Shown here piece after piece: positions 8,774-17,564 of a stretch of 64,000 nucleotides of DNA (position 1 is the first letter of the stretch; the number at the start of each line of letters is the position of its first letter). The notes beneath the pieces are model-generated. The model worked only from the letters and a program-made list of their open reading frames with translations, ran no database searches and was not told the DNA's origin. Made by a program: the position numbers and the translations under genes. Origin of the DNA: Proteobacteria bacterium UBA2133 (GTDB taxonomy: Bacteria; Pseudomonadota; Gammaproteobacteria; Arenicellales; UBA868); NCBI GenBank assembly GCA_002327725.1, contig DCXP01000085.1, positions 1-64,000 of the forward strand, written 5' to 3'.

Positions 8774-8886
8774 GGCGGCGGCAGCCGGTCTCCCCGGTGG
8801 CGAGAGGTTGTGAACCCGGTCAGGTCCGGAAGGAAGCAGCCGTAGCATCCGAATCGGGTGCCGGGGCCGGGCGGGCTGGCGCCGTC
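8774..8886 (+). ncRNA. ffs: signal recognition particle RNA (4.5S type)
   Basis: The universally conserved SRP core GGTCAGGTCCGGAAGGAAGC occurs at 8818-8837, with the GGAA tetraloop and the asymmetric loop that bind Ffh. The flanks pair into the long hairpin of a compact bacterial 4.5S RNA: GGCGGCGGCAGCC (8774-8786) faces GGCTGGCGCCGTC (8874-8886) with a few mismatches. The length is about 113 nt, as in E. coli. It sits directly upstream of dnaX, a common arrangement. The ends are set by pairing and may be off by a few bases. Confidence 0.92.
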
Positions 8887-8957
8887 TCCAGTGTCTCGGG
8901 CCAGGTTTTGGCTGCACGCAACAGGTTTAACCGGATCAACACGGCAGCGCGTCTTTT

Positions 8958-10652
8958 ATGAGTTACCAGGCACTCGCCCGCAAGTGGCGGCCCCGCCGTT
9001 TCGCCGATGTGGTGGGGCAGGATCACGTCGTCAATGCGCTCCGTAATGCGCTTGAACAAAACCGGGTGCACCATGCGTTTTTGTTCAGCGGGACACGCGG
9101 TGTGGGGAAGACCACGCTCGCCCGACTCCTGGCGAAGGCCCTCAACTGTGAGCAAGGTCAGCAGCCTGAGCCCTGTGGTGAGTGCGGGACCTGTCAGAGT
9201 GTGGACGAAGGGCGCTTCATTGATCTGATTGAGATCGACGCCGCCTCGCGGACCCGGGTCGACGATACCCGGGAAATTCTCGACAACGTCCAGTATGCAC
9301 CGACCCAGGGGCGCTACAAGATCTACCTGATAGATGAGGTGCACATGCTCTCAGGGCACAGTTTTAATGCCTTGCTCAAGACCCTGGAAGAGCCTCCACC
9401 CCATGTGAAATTCCTGTTGGCCACAACCGACCCCCAGAAACTGCCCGCAACCATTCTGTCGAGATGCCTGCAGTTCAATCTGCGGCTCCTGACGGCGCAG
9501 GAAATTGGCGGCCATCTGGAACAGATCGTCCGTTCGGAAGATCTTGGTTTCGACGGGACCGGGCTGGAGATTCTCTCAAGGGCAGCGGATGGCAGTATGC
9601 GGGACGGCCTGAGCCTTCTGGACCAGAGTATCGCCTTTGGCGACGGTTCTGTTACCGGGAGCGAAGTGCGGGACATGCTCGGCATGATTGAGTCACATCA
9701 CGTCGATGCAATCCTGCTGGCGCTCGCTGCAAAAGACGGAAACCAGTTACTCGATACTGTCGCCAGCATGACAGAGCGGCCGGTCGACTACATGAGTGCT
9801 CTGGATGAGTTATTGGTGGTTCTGCACAACGTATCACTGTTTCAGGTCCTCCCTGAGGCTGCGGCCGCCAAACAGACCGATTCGGATCTGGTCAGACAAC
9901 TGGCTTCGTCTCTCGGAAAAGAAGATGTCCAGCTTTATTACCAGATCGGTCTTCTGGGTAAACGCGACCTTCCGCTGGCACCGGATCCGGCCTCGGGATT
10001 TGAAATGACCCTGTTGCGGATGCTGACCTTCTGCCCGGATGGGGAATCCGACGTCAGCGCAGACTCGGGCCGGTTAAAGGCCAAGCCGTCCGGGTCTTCG
10101 AATGTGCCCCGGAAAGCGGCGGCCAAAGACACTTCGCCGGCCCAGCACGCCTCCGCCGCTGCCGCGCAAGCGGCCTTAAGTGAAGCCCGGACTGTACCCT
10201 CCGGCCCTTTACCGAATCGCGGCGTTTCGGCCCCTGCGCTTTCGGACCCCGCCGTGTGGGCCGCTTTTGTGGAGGATAGCGGGTTTACCGGCGTTACCCG
10301 TGAACTCGCCATGAACCTGTGTCCGGAATCCTACGATGCACAAGGCGGGGTTCTGACACTGTCCCTGATCCCGGGCCTTGCCTCCATGCGCAGCCCCTCG
10401 CGGCAGAAGTCGCTCGAAAAAAAGCTGGAAGTGTTTTGCGGGGTTTCGGTCAGGCTTGAAATAGCCGAAGGCGGGGAGGTCTCAGGTGAAACTCCGGCAA
10501 TGGCGCAGCAGCGCCGCGAGCAGGAAGAAAAAGAACAGGCTTACAAGACCCTGATGGATGATCCGGCCGTCCAGAGTCTGGTATCGGCTTTCGATGCCAC
10601 GGTTGTGCCCGATTCAGTTACGCCTGGCAAGCAACAGAGGAAAAGCGAATGA
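8958..10652 (+). CDS. dnaX: DNA polymerase III subunits gamma/tau
   Basis: The clamp-loader ATPase that assembles the replisome, 564 residues. Residues 1-365 are the AAA+ core: Walker [10 protein letters not shown] at 45-53, a zinc site from Cys64, 73, 76 and 79, [10 protein letters not shown] as Walker B, and SRCLQF as sensor/arginine finger. An Ala/Ser-rich linker (about 375-425) precedes a tau-type domain. The protein is shorter than E. coli tau (643). A lysine-lysine slippery heptamer lies in frame at 10418-10424, see findings. The stop overlaps the ybaB start by four bases, so dnaX-ybaB-recR is a coupled operon. Confidence 0.97.
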   Translation: MSYQALARKWRPRRFADVVGQDHVVNALRNALEQNRVHHAFLFSGTRGVGKTTLARLLAKALNCEQGQQPEPCGECGTCQSVDEGRFIDLIEIDAASRTRVDDTREILDNVQYAPTQGRYKIYLIDEVHMLSGHSFNALLKTLEEPPPHVKFLLATTDPQKLPATILSRCLQFNLRLLTAQEIGGHLEQIVRSEDLGFDGTGLEILSRAADGSMRDGLSLLDQSIAFGDGSVTGSEVRDMLGMIESHHVDAILLALAAKDGNQLLDTVASMTERPVDYMSALDELLVVLHNVSLFQVLPEAAAAKQTDSDLVRQLASSLGKEDVQLYYQIGLLGKRDLPLAPDPASGFEMTLLRMLTFCPDGESDVSADSGRLKAKPSGSSNVPRKAAAKDTSPAQHASAAAAQAALSEARTVPSGPLPNRGVSAPALSDPAVWAAFVEDSGFTGVTRELAMNLCPESYDAQGGVLTLSLIPGLASMRSPSRQKSLEKKLEVFCGVSVRLEIAEGGEVSGETPAMAQQRREQEEKEQAYKTLMDDPAVQSLVSAFDATVVPDSVTPGKQQRKSE

Positions 10653-10978
10653 AAGGACCCTTGGGTAACATCATGAAGCAGGCCCAGGAAATGCAGGAGA
10701 AACTCAAGGCGGCACAGGAATCGCTCGCCGGCATTGAGGTGACCGGCGTTTCCGGCGGGGGCATGGTCGAGGTGGTGATGACCTGTCGTTATGACGTGCG
10801 CCGAGTGTCAATTGATGATGCTCTTGCCAGCGATGACAAAGAGGTCCTTGAGGATTTGATTGCTGCCGCTGTAAATGACGCGGTCCGGCGGGTCGAAAAA
10901 GTCACCCAGGAAAAGATGGGTGGACTGACTGCAGGGATCAACGTCCCAGGATTGAACATACCGGGGATGAATGGCTAA
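10649..10978 (+). CDS. ybaB: YbaB/EbfC-family nucleoid-associated protein
   Basis: A 109-residue DNA-binding protein that forms small 'tweezer' dimers. It has the typical start ([19 protein letters not shown]), a central glycine-rich [12 protein letters not shown] turn and the C-terminal [13 protein letters not shown] tail. Between dnaX and recR it is in its conserved place. It overlaps dnaX by four bases (ATGA) and recR by eight, which indicates coupled translation. Its exact cellular role, nucleoid organisation or a helper in RecR-linked repair, is unsettled for the family. Confidence 0.95.
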   Translation: MKGPLGNIMKQAQEMQEKLKAAQESLAGIEVTGVSGGGMVEVVMTCRYDVRRVSIDDALASDDKEVLEDLIAAAVNDAVRRVEKVTQEKMGGLTAGINVPGLNIPGMNG

Positions 10979-11591
10979 CAGCGAAGCCATCGAGCGGCTG
11001 AAGGAGGCGCTGCGTCGTCTTCCTGGAGTTGGGCCAAGGACCGCTGGCCGTATGGCATTTCACCTTCTGGAACGTGATCGGGAAGGCGGGAAACTGCTGG
11101 CCGAGGCGCTTGACGCCGCTGTTGCCGACGTGAGCCATTGCGAGCGCTGCAATAACTTCAGTGAACACCCGCTGTGCGATATCTGTGAGTCGGGCAAGCG
11201 GGACCAAACCCTGTTGTGCGTGGTGGAGACACCTGCAGACCTGGACACCATAGAGCAGGCGGGCGCGTACACGGGATACTATTTCGTGTTGATGGGGCAT
11301 CTGTCGCCGCTCGACGGGGTCGGGCCCGATCAACTGGGATTTGAACGCCTGCTTGAAGTGGTCTCAAAGGGTCCGGTGGAAGAAGTCATTCTGGGTACCA
11401 ACCTGACCGTCGAGGGGCAGGCGACCGCGGACTACCTGAGTGACCTGCTGCAGCCGCAGAATGTCAACGTCAGCCGGCTTGCGCGCGGGGTGCCGGCCGG
11501 CGGTGAGTTGGAATACATGGATGCCAACACACTGAACCAGGCTTTTGCGGATCGCCGGATGCTCCTTCAGGGCACTGACAGCAAGGCCTGA
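10971..11591 (+). CDS. recR: recombination mediator RecR
   Basis: RecR works with RecF and RecO to load RecA at gaps, 206 residues. It has an N-terminal helix-hairpin-helix ([18 protein letters not shown]), a zinc finger from Cys57, 60, 69 and 72, a Toprim domain beginning [15 protein letters not shown] with the [14 protein letters not shown] loop, and a C-terminal [17 protein letters not shown] segment that matches the family. Gene order ffs-dnaX-ybaB-recR is conserved in gammaproteobacteria. It converges on pyrC with only 25 bp between stops. Confidence 0.97.
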   Translation: MANSEAIERLKEALRRLPGVGPRTAGRMAFHLLERDREGGKLLAEALDAAVADVSHCERCNNFSEHPLCDICESGKRDQTLLCVVETPADLDTIEQAGAYTGYYFVLMGHLSPLDGVGPDQLGFERLLEVVSKGPVEEVILGTNLTVEGQATADYLSDLLQPQNVNVSRLARGVPAGGELEYMDANTLNQAFADRRMLLQGTDSKA

Positions 11592-11616
11592 GAGCAGATA
11601 GGGATTCCGGACGTCT

Positions 11617-12936
11617 CTAGGTGCCGAAGGTGAGCGCCTGTCCAAAGAGGCCGGGGCGAATCTTTCCGTTGTCGAAAACCACCCGCCCGCCGACGATGGT
11701 GTAAACAGGCCATCCCGTCAGATTTCGGCCAGCGTAGGGGCTCCAGCCCGTGCGGCTGAACACTTCCTCGTCGCGGACCGGCTTTGAAGATTCGATATCG
11801 ACGAGCGCGAGGTCCGCATCGAAACCTTCGGCCGCTTTGCCCTTGTTGCTGATCCTGTAAAGCTCAGCGGGACCTGAGCACATCCATCTCAAAATCTGGG
11901 CGAGAGTGCATTTCCCTTCGCCCATGGCCGTCATCATCAAGGGTAGCGAGGTCTCGACCCCGGGCATTCCGGAGGGAGAGCGTGGATAGGGTCCGGCCTT
12001 GTCCTCCAGAAGATGGGGTGCGTGATCGGTCGCAATGATATCGATCACCCCGTCATGCAGGCCCGACCAGAGTTTGGCAGCGTTATCAGGGTCGCGGATC
12101 GGAGGATTCATCTGCACCCGCGAACCGAGTGCTTCATAGTCGTCCGTGCTGAGGAAAAGGTGGTTCGGAACGACCTCGCAGGTCACCTGATCGGTTTTGG
12201 CAGTCCGCAGCCGCTCGACTTCCTCCGCGGTCGACAGGTGCAGGACATGCAGTCTCCGGCCATATTTCTGGCTCAACTGGAGTGCACGGTCAGTCGCAAT
12301 CAGTGCTGTCTGCGGGTCACGGATTTTTGAATGCAATGCGTAGTCCCAGGTTTCATCTTCGCCGAGCAGTTCCCTGGCCCGCTCGCGGATACGGGTTTCG
12401 TCCTCTGCATGCACGGCAATGAGCCGTTCACCGTTACCGAAAATCCGGTCCAGGTCCTTCTGTTCCTTGACCAGAAGGTCACCAGTGCTGGACCCCATGA
12501 AAATCTTGATCCCGCAGGCGGGGGCCGCATTGTTCAATGACTCCAGATTATCGATGGTGGCGCCGATAAAAAATCCAAAATTGGCAACGCTGGTGGCGCT
12601 CGCCCGCGCAATCTTCCAGTCCAATTGCGCCTGATCGATTGTCGCAGGCTTGCAGTTGGGCATTTCAAGAAAACTGGTGACGCCACCCCGAACGGCAGCC
12701 CGTGAGCCTGAGCCCAGGTCCTCTTTGTCGGTGCCGCCCGGCTCACGGAAATGGACTTGCGGGTCGATGACGCCGGGCATCAGCAGTCTGCCTTTGGCAT
12801 CGATTTCCTCGTGGCCGTCCCTGGAAATCATCGGCGCAATGGCAGCGATTCGACCCTGGTCGCAGGCAAGATCTCCTTCAAGGAGGGCCCCATCGGGTAA
12901 CGCGATGACAGCGCTTCGGATCAGAAGGTCGTGCAT
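11617..12936 (-). CDS. pyrC: dihydroorotase (class I-like cyclic amidohydrolase)
   Basis: A 439-residue metal-dependent amidohydrolase, predicted to interconvert N-carbamoyl-aspartate and dihydroorotate in pyrimidine synthesis. PGVIDPQVHFREPGGTDKED marks the first metal motif, CGIKIFMGSSTGDLL carries the lysine expected to be carboxylated, then HAED, LHVLHLST and ATDHAPHLLEDK. The usual DxHxH has glutamine for the first histidine (Asp58, Gln60, His62), see findings. Dihydroorotase is preferred over allantoinase or hydantoinase because of the REPG and APH signatures. It stands alone, with no other pyr genes adjacent. Confidence 0.82.
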   Translation of the reverse strand: MHDLLIRSAVIALPDGALLEGDLACDQGRIAAIAPMISRDGHEEIDAKGRLLMPGVIDPQVHFREPGGTDKEDLGSGSRAAVRGGVTSFLEMPNCKPATIDQAQLDWKIARASATSVANFGFFIGATIDNLESLNNAAPACGIKIFMGSSTGDLLVKEQKDLDRIFGNGERLIAVHAEDETRIRERARELLGEDETWDYALHSKIRDPQTALIATDRALQLSQKYGRRLHVLHLSTAEEVERLRTAKTDQVTCEVVPNHLFLSTDDYEALGSRVQMNPPIRDPDNAAKLWSGLHDGVIDIIATDHAPHLLEDKAGPYPRSPSGMPGVETSLPLMMTAMGEGKCTLAQILRWMCSGPAELYRISNKGKAAEGFDADLALVDIESSKPVRDEEVFSRTGWSPYAGRNLTGWPVYTIVGGRVVFDNGKIRPGLFGQALTFGT

Positions 12937-13001
12937 AACGGAGGAACCAGGGGCAGGAGGCCTAGTCTACTCGCTGTGGTGCGGTGACGATGAGCGGGCA
13001 C

Positions 13002-13024
13002 AAAAAAACGGTGCCGGGGCACCG
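13002..13024 (-). terminator. intrinsic terminator of dksA
   Basis: On the minus strand a perfect six-base stem CGGTGC / GCACCG (13019-13024 with 13009-13014) with a four-base loop is followed at once by seven T residues (13008-13002). It lies 40 bp after the dksA stop and before pyrC, so it separates the two genes. Confidence 0.85.
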
Positions 13025-13063
13025 CTTTCGGTGATCAGGGCGCAGGCTTAAGGCGCGGTATCG

Positions 13064-13504
13064 CTAGGCGTTCTGTTTTTCGCGGATTTCGTTCAGCGAT
13101 TTGCAATCGATACACAGGTTCGCGGTTGGCCGTGCCTCAAGACGCTTGATACCAATTTCCACGCCGCAATCTTCGCAGTAACCGTAATCCCGTTTATCAA
13201 GATCCGCTAGTGAGTCATTGATTTTCTTGATTAGTTTTCGCTCGCGGTCACGGGTGCGCAGCTCCAGTGAGCGATCCGTTTCGAGCGTCGCCCGATCGTT
13301 GGGATCCGGCAGATTAATGGTCTCGTCCTGCATCACCGACATCGTACGGTCGATGTCGTCCACGAGTTCCTGCTTCCAGGCATTCAGAATCTGCCGAAAG
13401 TGGTCGGTTTGTACATCACCCATATAGGGTTCACCCCGTTTCGGGCGGTGCGGTTTGACGCCGTGAATGAGTTCCTCGGAAGCTTTTTTCTTTGTCGCGG
13501 GCAT
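13064..13504 (-). CDS. dksA: RNA polymerase-binding transcription factor DksA
   Basis: DksA enters the RNA polymerase secondary channel and, with ppGpp, adjusts rRNA and biosynthetic promoters. From the ATG at 13504 it has 146 residues, close to E. coli's 151. The coiled-coil tip DPNDRA (Asp67, Asp70, Ala72) matches the functional DxxDxA. The zinc finger uses Cys110, 113, 131 and 134. The upstream frame to 13588 adds a stretch unlike the family, so I left it out. It ends in a strong terminator. Confidence 0.96.
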   Translation of the reverse strand: MPATKKKASEELIHGVKPHRPKRGEPYMGDVQTDHFRQILNAWKQELVDDIDRTMSVMQDETINLPDPNDRATLETDRSLELRTRDRERKLIKKINDSLADLDKRDYGYCEDCGVEIGIKRLEARPTANLCIDCKSLNEIREKQNA

Positions 13505-13621
13505 TGGTTTAGACTGAGCAGACGCTGAAAAACGCCAAAAAGAGCCGTGAAGGCGGCGCAATCTAGCAGGTTCCGGCATTTCCCGCAATGCCTCTTTGCG
13601 TATTTGAGACAGGAGTAGATC

Positions 13622-13894
13622 ATGACGATGATTTTGTGCTAGTCACCGACCTCACCCTACGTACGCAAGGTATGTGTCGTAATCAGTGAAACCGGCCTGG
13701 ATTGGCGGGCAGTGCAGCACCATCCCCTGCAAGGTCAGCTGAGCATCGGCGGCGTGGCGGTGGGCTGTATGCTGGGATATCTCGACTTTCGTCTCACTGA
13801 TATGCACTGGCAAGATCAGCATGCCGAGCTTTCCTGCTGGTATCTCGATTTTTCGCAGCGGGAGTCGATGCGTGAGAGTGTTCCGGTCGGTTGA
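13622..13894 (+). pseudogene. glutathione S-transferase remnant with internal deletion and stop
   Basis: Reading from the ATG at 13622, the frame gives MTMILC, a TAG stop (13640-13642), then SPTSPYVRKVCVVISETGLDW, the thioredoxin-fold start of a GST. At about codon 34 it jumps straight to LSIGGVAVGCMLGYLDFRL, which in intact GSTs is in the C-terminal helical domain, and runs to the normal end with CWYLDFSQRESM. Roughly 100 residues are missing in the middle, yet the frame is kept. One internal deletion plus one nonsense change makes this a decayed gene between dksA and smc. Confidence 0.85.
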
Positions 13895-13900
13895 TACCGG

Positions 13901-13928
13901 TCTTTGGGTGTTCTGATTTCTATATAAT
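13901..13928 (+). promoter_or_regulatory. candidate smc promoter
   Basis: A consensus -10, TATAAT, is at 13923-13928. The best -35 is TCTTTG at 13901-13906 with a 16-bp spacer, which is weak. It lies 133 bp upstream of smc and just after the GST remnant. Otherwise 13895-14061 shows nothing I can name. Confidence 0.4.
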
Positions 13929-14061
13929 GGGGTGCAGGTCCGATAGCTCCTGTTTTCCCTTTATCTTCGCTCTGGTTGATGGACTTTTCACTCAGCAGGA
14001 GAGCGGTCTGTCGGGTGTTTTTGGTTATTTGATGCGGGTTCGAAACCGGTTATAGAAGTCC

Positions 14062-17000
14062 ATGCGGCTTAAGAAGATTCACGTTTCCGGCTTTAAGTCG
14101 TTTGTCGATCCTACGGCAATTACGATTCCTGCAGACGTGACCGGAATTATTGGACCCAACGGCTGCGGGAAGTCGAACGTCATTGATGCCGTCCGCTGGG
14201 TGATGGGCGAGAGTTCTGCGAGGAAGTTACGCGGCGACAGTATGGCGGACGTCATTTTCAACGGCTCAGAGGCGCGAAAGCCGGTCGGCAAGGCTGCTGT
14301 CGAACTGATCTTTGATAACACGGACGGTAAGAGCGCCCAGACCTACGCCCGTTTCAGCGAGATTTCAGTGAAAAGAACGCTGTCTCGCGATGGGACTTCG
14401 GAATATCTTCTGAATAAAGCGCGGTGCCGGCGCAGGGATATCACTGATCTGTTTCGAGGGACCGGGCTCGGTCACCGCTCCTATTCGATTATCGAGCAGG
14501 GGATGGTCAGCCGGATTGTCGAAGCACGGCCGGAAGAACTCCGGGTCTTTGTCGAAGAGGCAGCGGGTATCTCCCACTACAAGGACCGGCGGCGCGAGAC
14601 CGAGACCCGGATGCGGCACACGCGCGAAAACTTGAGCCGCGTGGAGGATATCCGCAAAGAGCTCGATACGCAGCTGCGGCGACTGCAGCGGCAGTCGCAG
14701 GCGGCCCGGCGATATCAGAAGCTGAAGGAAGAAGAACGGGAAGTCAACGGACAGCTTCTGGGCCTTCGTTATCTGGCGCAGAAGGGCGCCGCCGAGGAAC
14801 AGGCCGCGCTGACCACCCGCGCCCAGACAGAAGTCGAATCGCATCGGGTTCGCCAGCGCGGCCTCGAGAGCCAGATTGAAACCTTGCGTGCGGATGAAAT
14901 GGCTTCGCAACAGGAAGTCAGTGACCGCCAGGCGGCATTCTATGCGGCGGGCGCAGAGGTGGCATCTTTGGAGCAGGCTATCGAGCACGCCAAGGAGACC
15001 GGGGAACAGCAGCGGGCAGAGTTTGAGCGTCTGCAGATTACGCTCGGGGAACTGGCGACTGAATACCAGCACGATGAGGAGCGGATCGAAAGCCTCACGG
15101 CCGATGTCGGTGACCTGACAGGCCAGCGGGACCAGGCCGTCATCGCCTGCGAGCAGGCCGCTTCCCGTCAGCAGGAGGGCGAGCGCGACTTCGAAGACTG
15201 GCAGCATCGATGGAACGAGTTCACCCAACTGGCCACAACTCCGATCAAGGATCAGGAGGTTCAGCGGTCGCGCATAGAACAGCTGGAATCGGTCGATGCG
15301 AAGGCTCAGGAGCGGCTTGCCCGTCTGGATGAGGAGATCGGCACGCTTCTCAACGAAGAAGAACGTCTGGAAGTCGATACTGCGCGAAGCAGTGTTGCGC
15401 AGAAGGAGGCAGACCTGGCCGAAGCCGAAGGTCGGGTGAATAAGGTCATGACCCTGATCACCAACACCCGGGAGGAGATGGACTCAAGAACGGGTGTGCT
15501 CGACGGTCAACGACAGCACATGCACGCGACGCGCAGCCGGCTGCAGTCTCTGCAGGAGTTACAGGAGACGTCTTTAGACCGCGATGAGGCCTACTCTGAA
15601 TGGCTGGACCAGCGCGGCCTGTCACATGCACCGAGACTGGCCGGTGAGATCCGGGTGACGAGCGGCTGGGAACGGGCTGCAGATGCAGTGCTTGGCGCAC
15701 GCCTGTCGGGTCTCGGCATTGCAGATCTGCCCAAAGCGCTCGCGGGTGATGAAGAACTGCCCCGACAGGAACTGTTTTTCATGGAATCCGGCAAGTTTTC
15801 ATTGACCACTGGCGACAACACGCTTCTGTCCTATGTCTCATGCGAGCGTTACAACCTCGAATCGTTGCTTGCTGGTGTTTATGTCGCTGAGGATTTGAAT
15901 GAAGCGCTGGCCCGCCGGGATCAGCTGGGCGCTTCAGAGTCGATCGTGACGAAAAGCGGCATCGTGGTCGGCCCTAACTGGGCTCACGCACCCCGGGGAC
16001 AAGGGGCGGCACAGGGTCTTCTGGAGCGCGAGGAGGAAGTCTCGCGGCTTCAGGACGAAGTGCCGGTACTGGAAAGTCAGGTCGCTGAGCATGAGCATGA
16101 GTTGGAGCGTCTGCGGGCGCGCCTTGAGGATCTGGAGTCGCAGCAGCAGGCAGCGCGTGACTCGGCCGGGCAGATGCTGGAGGCCCTGAACGCGGCGCGG
16201 CAGACCTTTGCTGACCGTCAGGCGCGTTTTGACCAGATCGAAGTACGGCGTCAGCAGCTTGCCGATGAATCGGAAGAAATTGTGGCCGAACTCACCCGGA
16301 CGGGAAGTGATCTTGACGAGGCGCGCCGGCACTTCGCCATTGCCGAGGATGAAACCGGAGCACTGGAGCGCCAGCGCAAGGACCTGCTTGAAGAAAAAGA
16401 AGTCATGACCAGGGCCCTTTCGGCAGCACGGTTGCAGGTACAGAGCATGCAGGACCGCCGCCATGAGACGGAACTTGCCCTTCAGCACAGTCAGGCATCG
16501 CTGGATTCCCACCGCTCGAGTCTCGCCCGGCTACAGGTACAGAGCCACCGGATGCGCGGACGCTACCAGCAGTTAAAAGGTCAGATTTCGTCGGGGGAAG
16601 ACCCGGGCATGGCGCTGGGGGAGCGTCTCCAGATCCTGCTGGCCCAGCGCGCCGAGGCCGAAGGGGCTCTGGCTGAAGGGCGTGATCGTCATGCGAGCAT
16701 AGAACAGCAAATTCGCCAGGTCCACGGCAGTTTGTCGGAGTGTGAGCAGGAGGTTGCTTCGGCGCGGGAGGTGCTCGAGAGCAAACGGCTCAAGGATCAG
16801 GAACTGTCCGTCCGGCTGCAGACCTTGCAGGAGCAGATTGTTGAAGACAAGTACGTGCTCGATGAGTTGATTGAAAGTCTGCCTGAGGATGCCGAAGAGG
16901 GTGGCTGGATTGAACGCTCCGAGCGCCTTGCGCAGAAGATTACCAATATCGGCCCGGTCAACCTGATTGCGATCGAGGAGTACGAGGAGCAGGCAGAACG

Positions 17001-17562
17001 CAAGGAGTATCTGGATTCACAGCACGCTGACCTCGTAGAGGCGCTGGATACCCTTGCCGGCGTCATCCGCAAGATTGACCGTGAGACCCGGGAAAGATTC
17101 AGGTCCACCTTCGACAGCCTGAATCAGGGCTTTGCGGACTTCTTTCCTCAGTTGTTCGGCGGCGGCAGTGCGGTGCTCGAGCTGACGGAGGATGATCTGC
17201 TGGCGGCGGGAGTGACCGTGATGGCGCGACCGCCGGGGAAGCGTAACAGCACGATCCACCTGCTGTCGGGTGGTGAGAAGGCGCTGGCCGCTGTGGCGCT
17301 GCTGTTTGCGCTCTTCAAGTTGAACCCGGCACCGTTCTGTATTCTCGATGAGGTCGATGCGCCATTGGACGATCGGAATGTGGAACGCTACTGCAAAACG
17401 CTGCGCACCCTGTCTGAAGTCTCCCAGCTGGTCGTAATCACCCACAACAAGATTACGATGGAGTCCACTGATGTCCTGCTTGGCGTCACCATGGGCGAGC
17501 CAGGGGTGTCTTCGATCGTCTCGGTCGATGTCGATGAGGCAGTGAGACTCGCCGCCCAGTAG
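14062..17562 (+). CDS. smc: chromosome segregation protein SMC
   Basis: The condensin ATPase that compacts and helps segregate the chromosome, 1166 residues. The head is split: Walker A GPNGCGKSN at 31-39, and at the C-terminus the signature LSGGEKAL (about 1068-1075) and Walker B CILDEVDAPLDD (from 1093). Between them two long coiled coils rich in Glu, Gln and Arg flank a globular hinge near residues 510-640. It heads smc-zipA-ligA with two bases between the smc stop and the zipA start. ScpA and ScpB are not adjacent. Confidence 0.97.
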   Translation: MRLKKIHVSGFKSFVDPTAITIPADVTGIIGPNGCGKSNVIDAVRWVMGESSARKLRGDSMADVIFNGSEARKPVGKAAVELIFDNTDGKSAQTYARFSEISVKRTLSRDGTSEYLLNKARCRRRDITDLFRGTGLGHRSYSIIEQGMVSRIVEARPEELRVFVEEAAGISHYKDRRRETETRMRHTRENLSRVEDIRKELDTQLRRLQRQSQAARRYQKLKEEEREVNGQLLGLRYLAQKGAAEEQAALTTRAQTEVESHRVRQRGLESQIETLRADEMASQQEVSDRQAAFYAAGAEVASLEQAIEHAKETGEQQRAEFERLQITLGELATEYQHDEERIESLTADVGDLTGQRDQAVIACEQAASRQQEGERDFEDWQHRWNEFTQLATTPIKDQEVQRSRIEQLESVDAKAQERLARLDEEIGTLLNEEERLEVDTARSSVAQKEADLAEAEGRVNKVMTLITNTREEMDSRTGVLDGQRQHMHATRSRLQSLQELQETSLDRDEAYSEWLDQRGLSHAPRLAGEIRVTSGWERAADAVLGARLSGLGIADLPKALAGDEELPRQELFFMESGKFSLTTGDNTLLSYVSCERYNLESLLAGVYVAEDLNEALARRDQLGASESIVTKSGIVVGPNWAHAPRGQGAAQGLLEREEEVSRLQDEVPVLESQVAEHEHELERLRARLEDLESQQQAARDSAGQMLEALNAARQTFADRQARFDQIEVRRQQLADESEEIVAELTRTGSDLDEARRHFAIAEDETGALERQRKDLLEEKEVMTRALSAARLQVQSMQDRRHETELALQHSQASLDSHRSSLARLQVQSHRMRGRYQQLKGQISSGEDPGMALGERLQILLAQRAEAEGALAEGRDRHASIEQQIRQVHGSLSECEQEVASAREVLESKRLKDQELSVRLQTLQEQIVEDKYVLDELIESLPEDAEEGGWIERSERLAQKITNIGPVNLIAIEEYEEQAERKEYLDSQHADLVEALDTLAGVIRKIDRETRERFRSTFDSLNQGFADFFPQLFGGGSAVLELTEDDLLAAGVTVMARPPGKRNSTIHLLSGGEKALAAVALLFALFKLNPAPFCILDEVDAPLDDRNVERYCKTLRTLSEVSQLVVITHNKITMESTDVLLGVTMGEPGVSSIVSVDVDEAVRLAAQ

Positions 17563-17564
17563 CC

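Noticed and set aside
13640..13642. TAG in the GST remnant as a recoded (pyrrolysine or readthrough) codon
   Set aside because: The gene also lacks about 100 internal residues, so loss of function explains both changes better than recoding.
14365..15228. 287-codon minus-strand frame inside smc
   Set aside because: Leucine/proline-rich translation produced by antisense reading of the coiled-coil codons.
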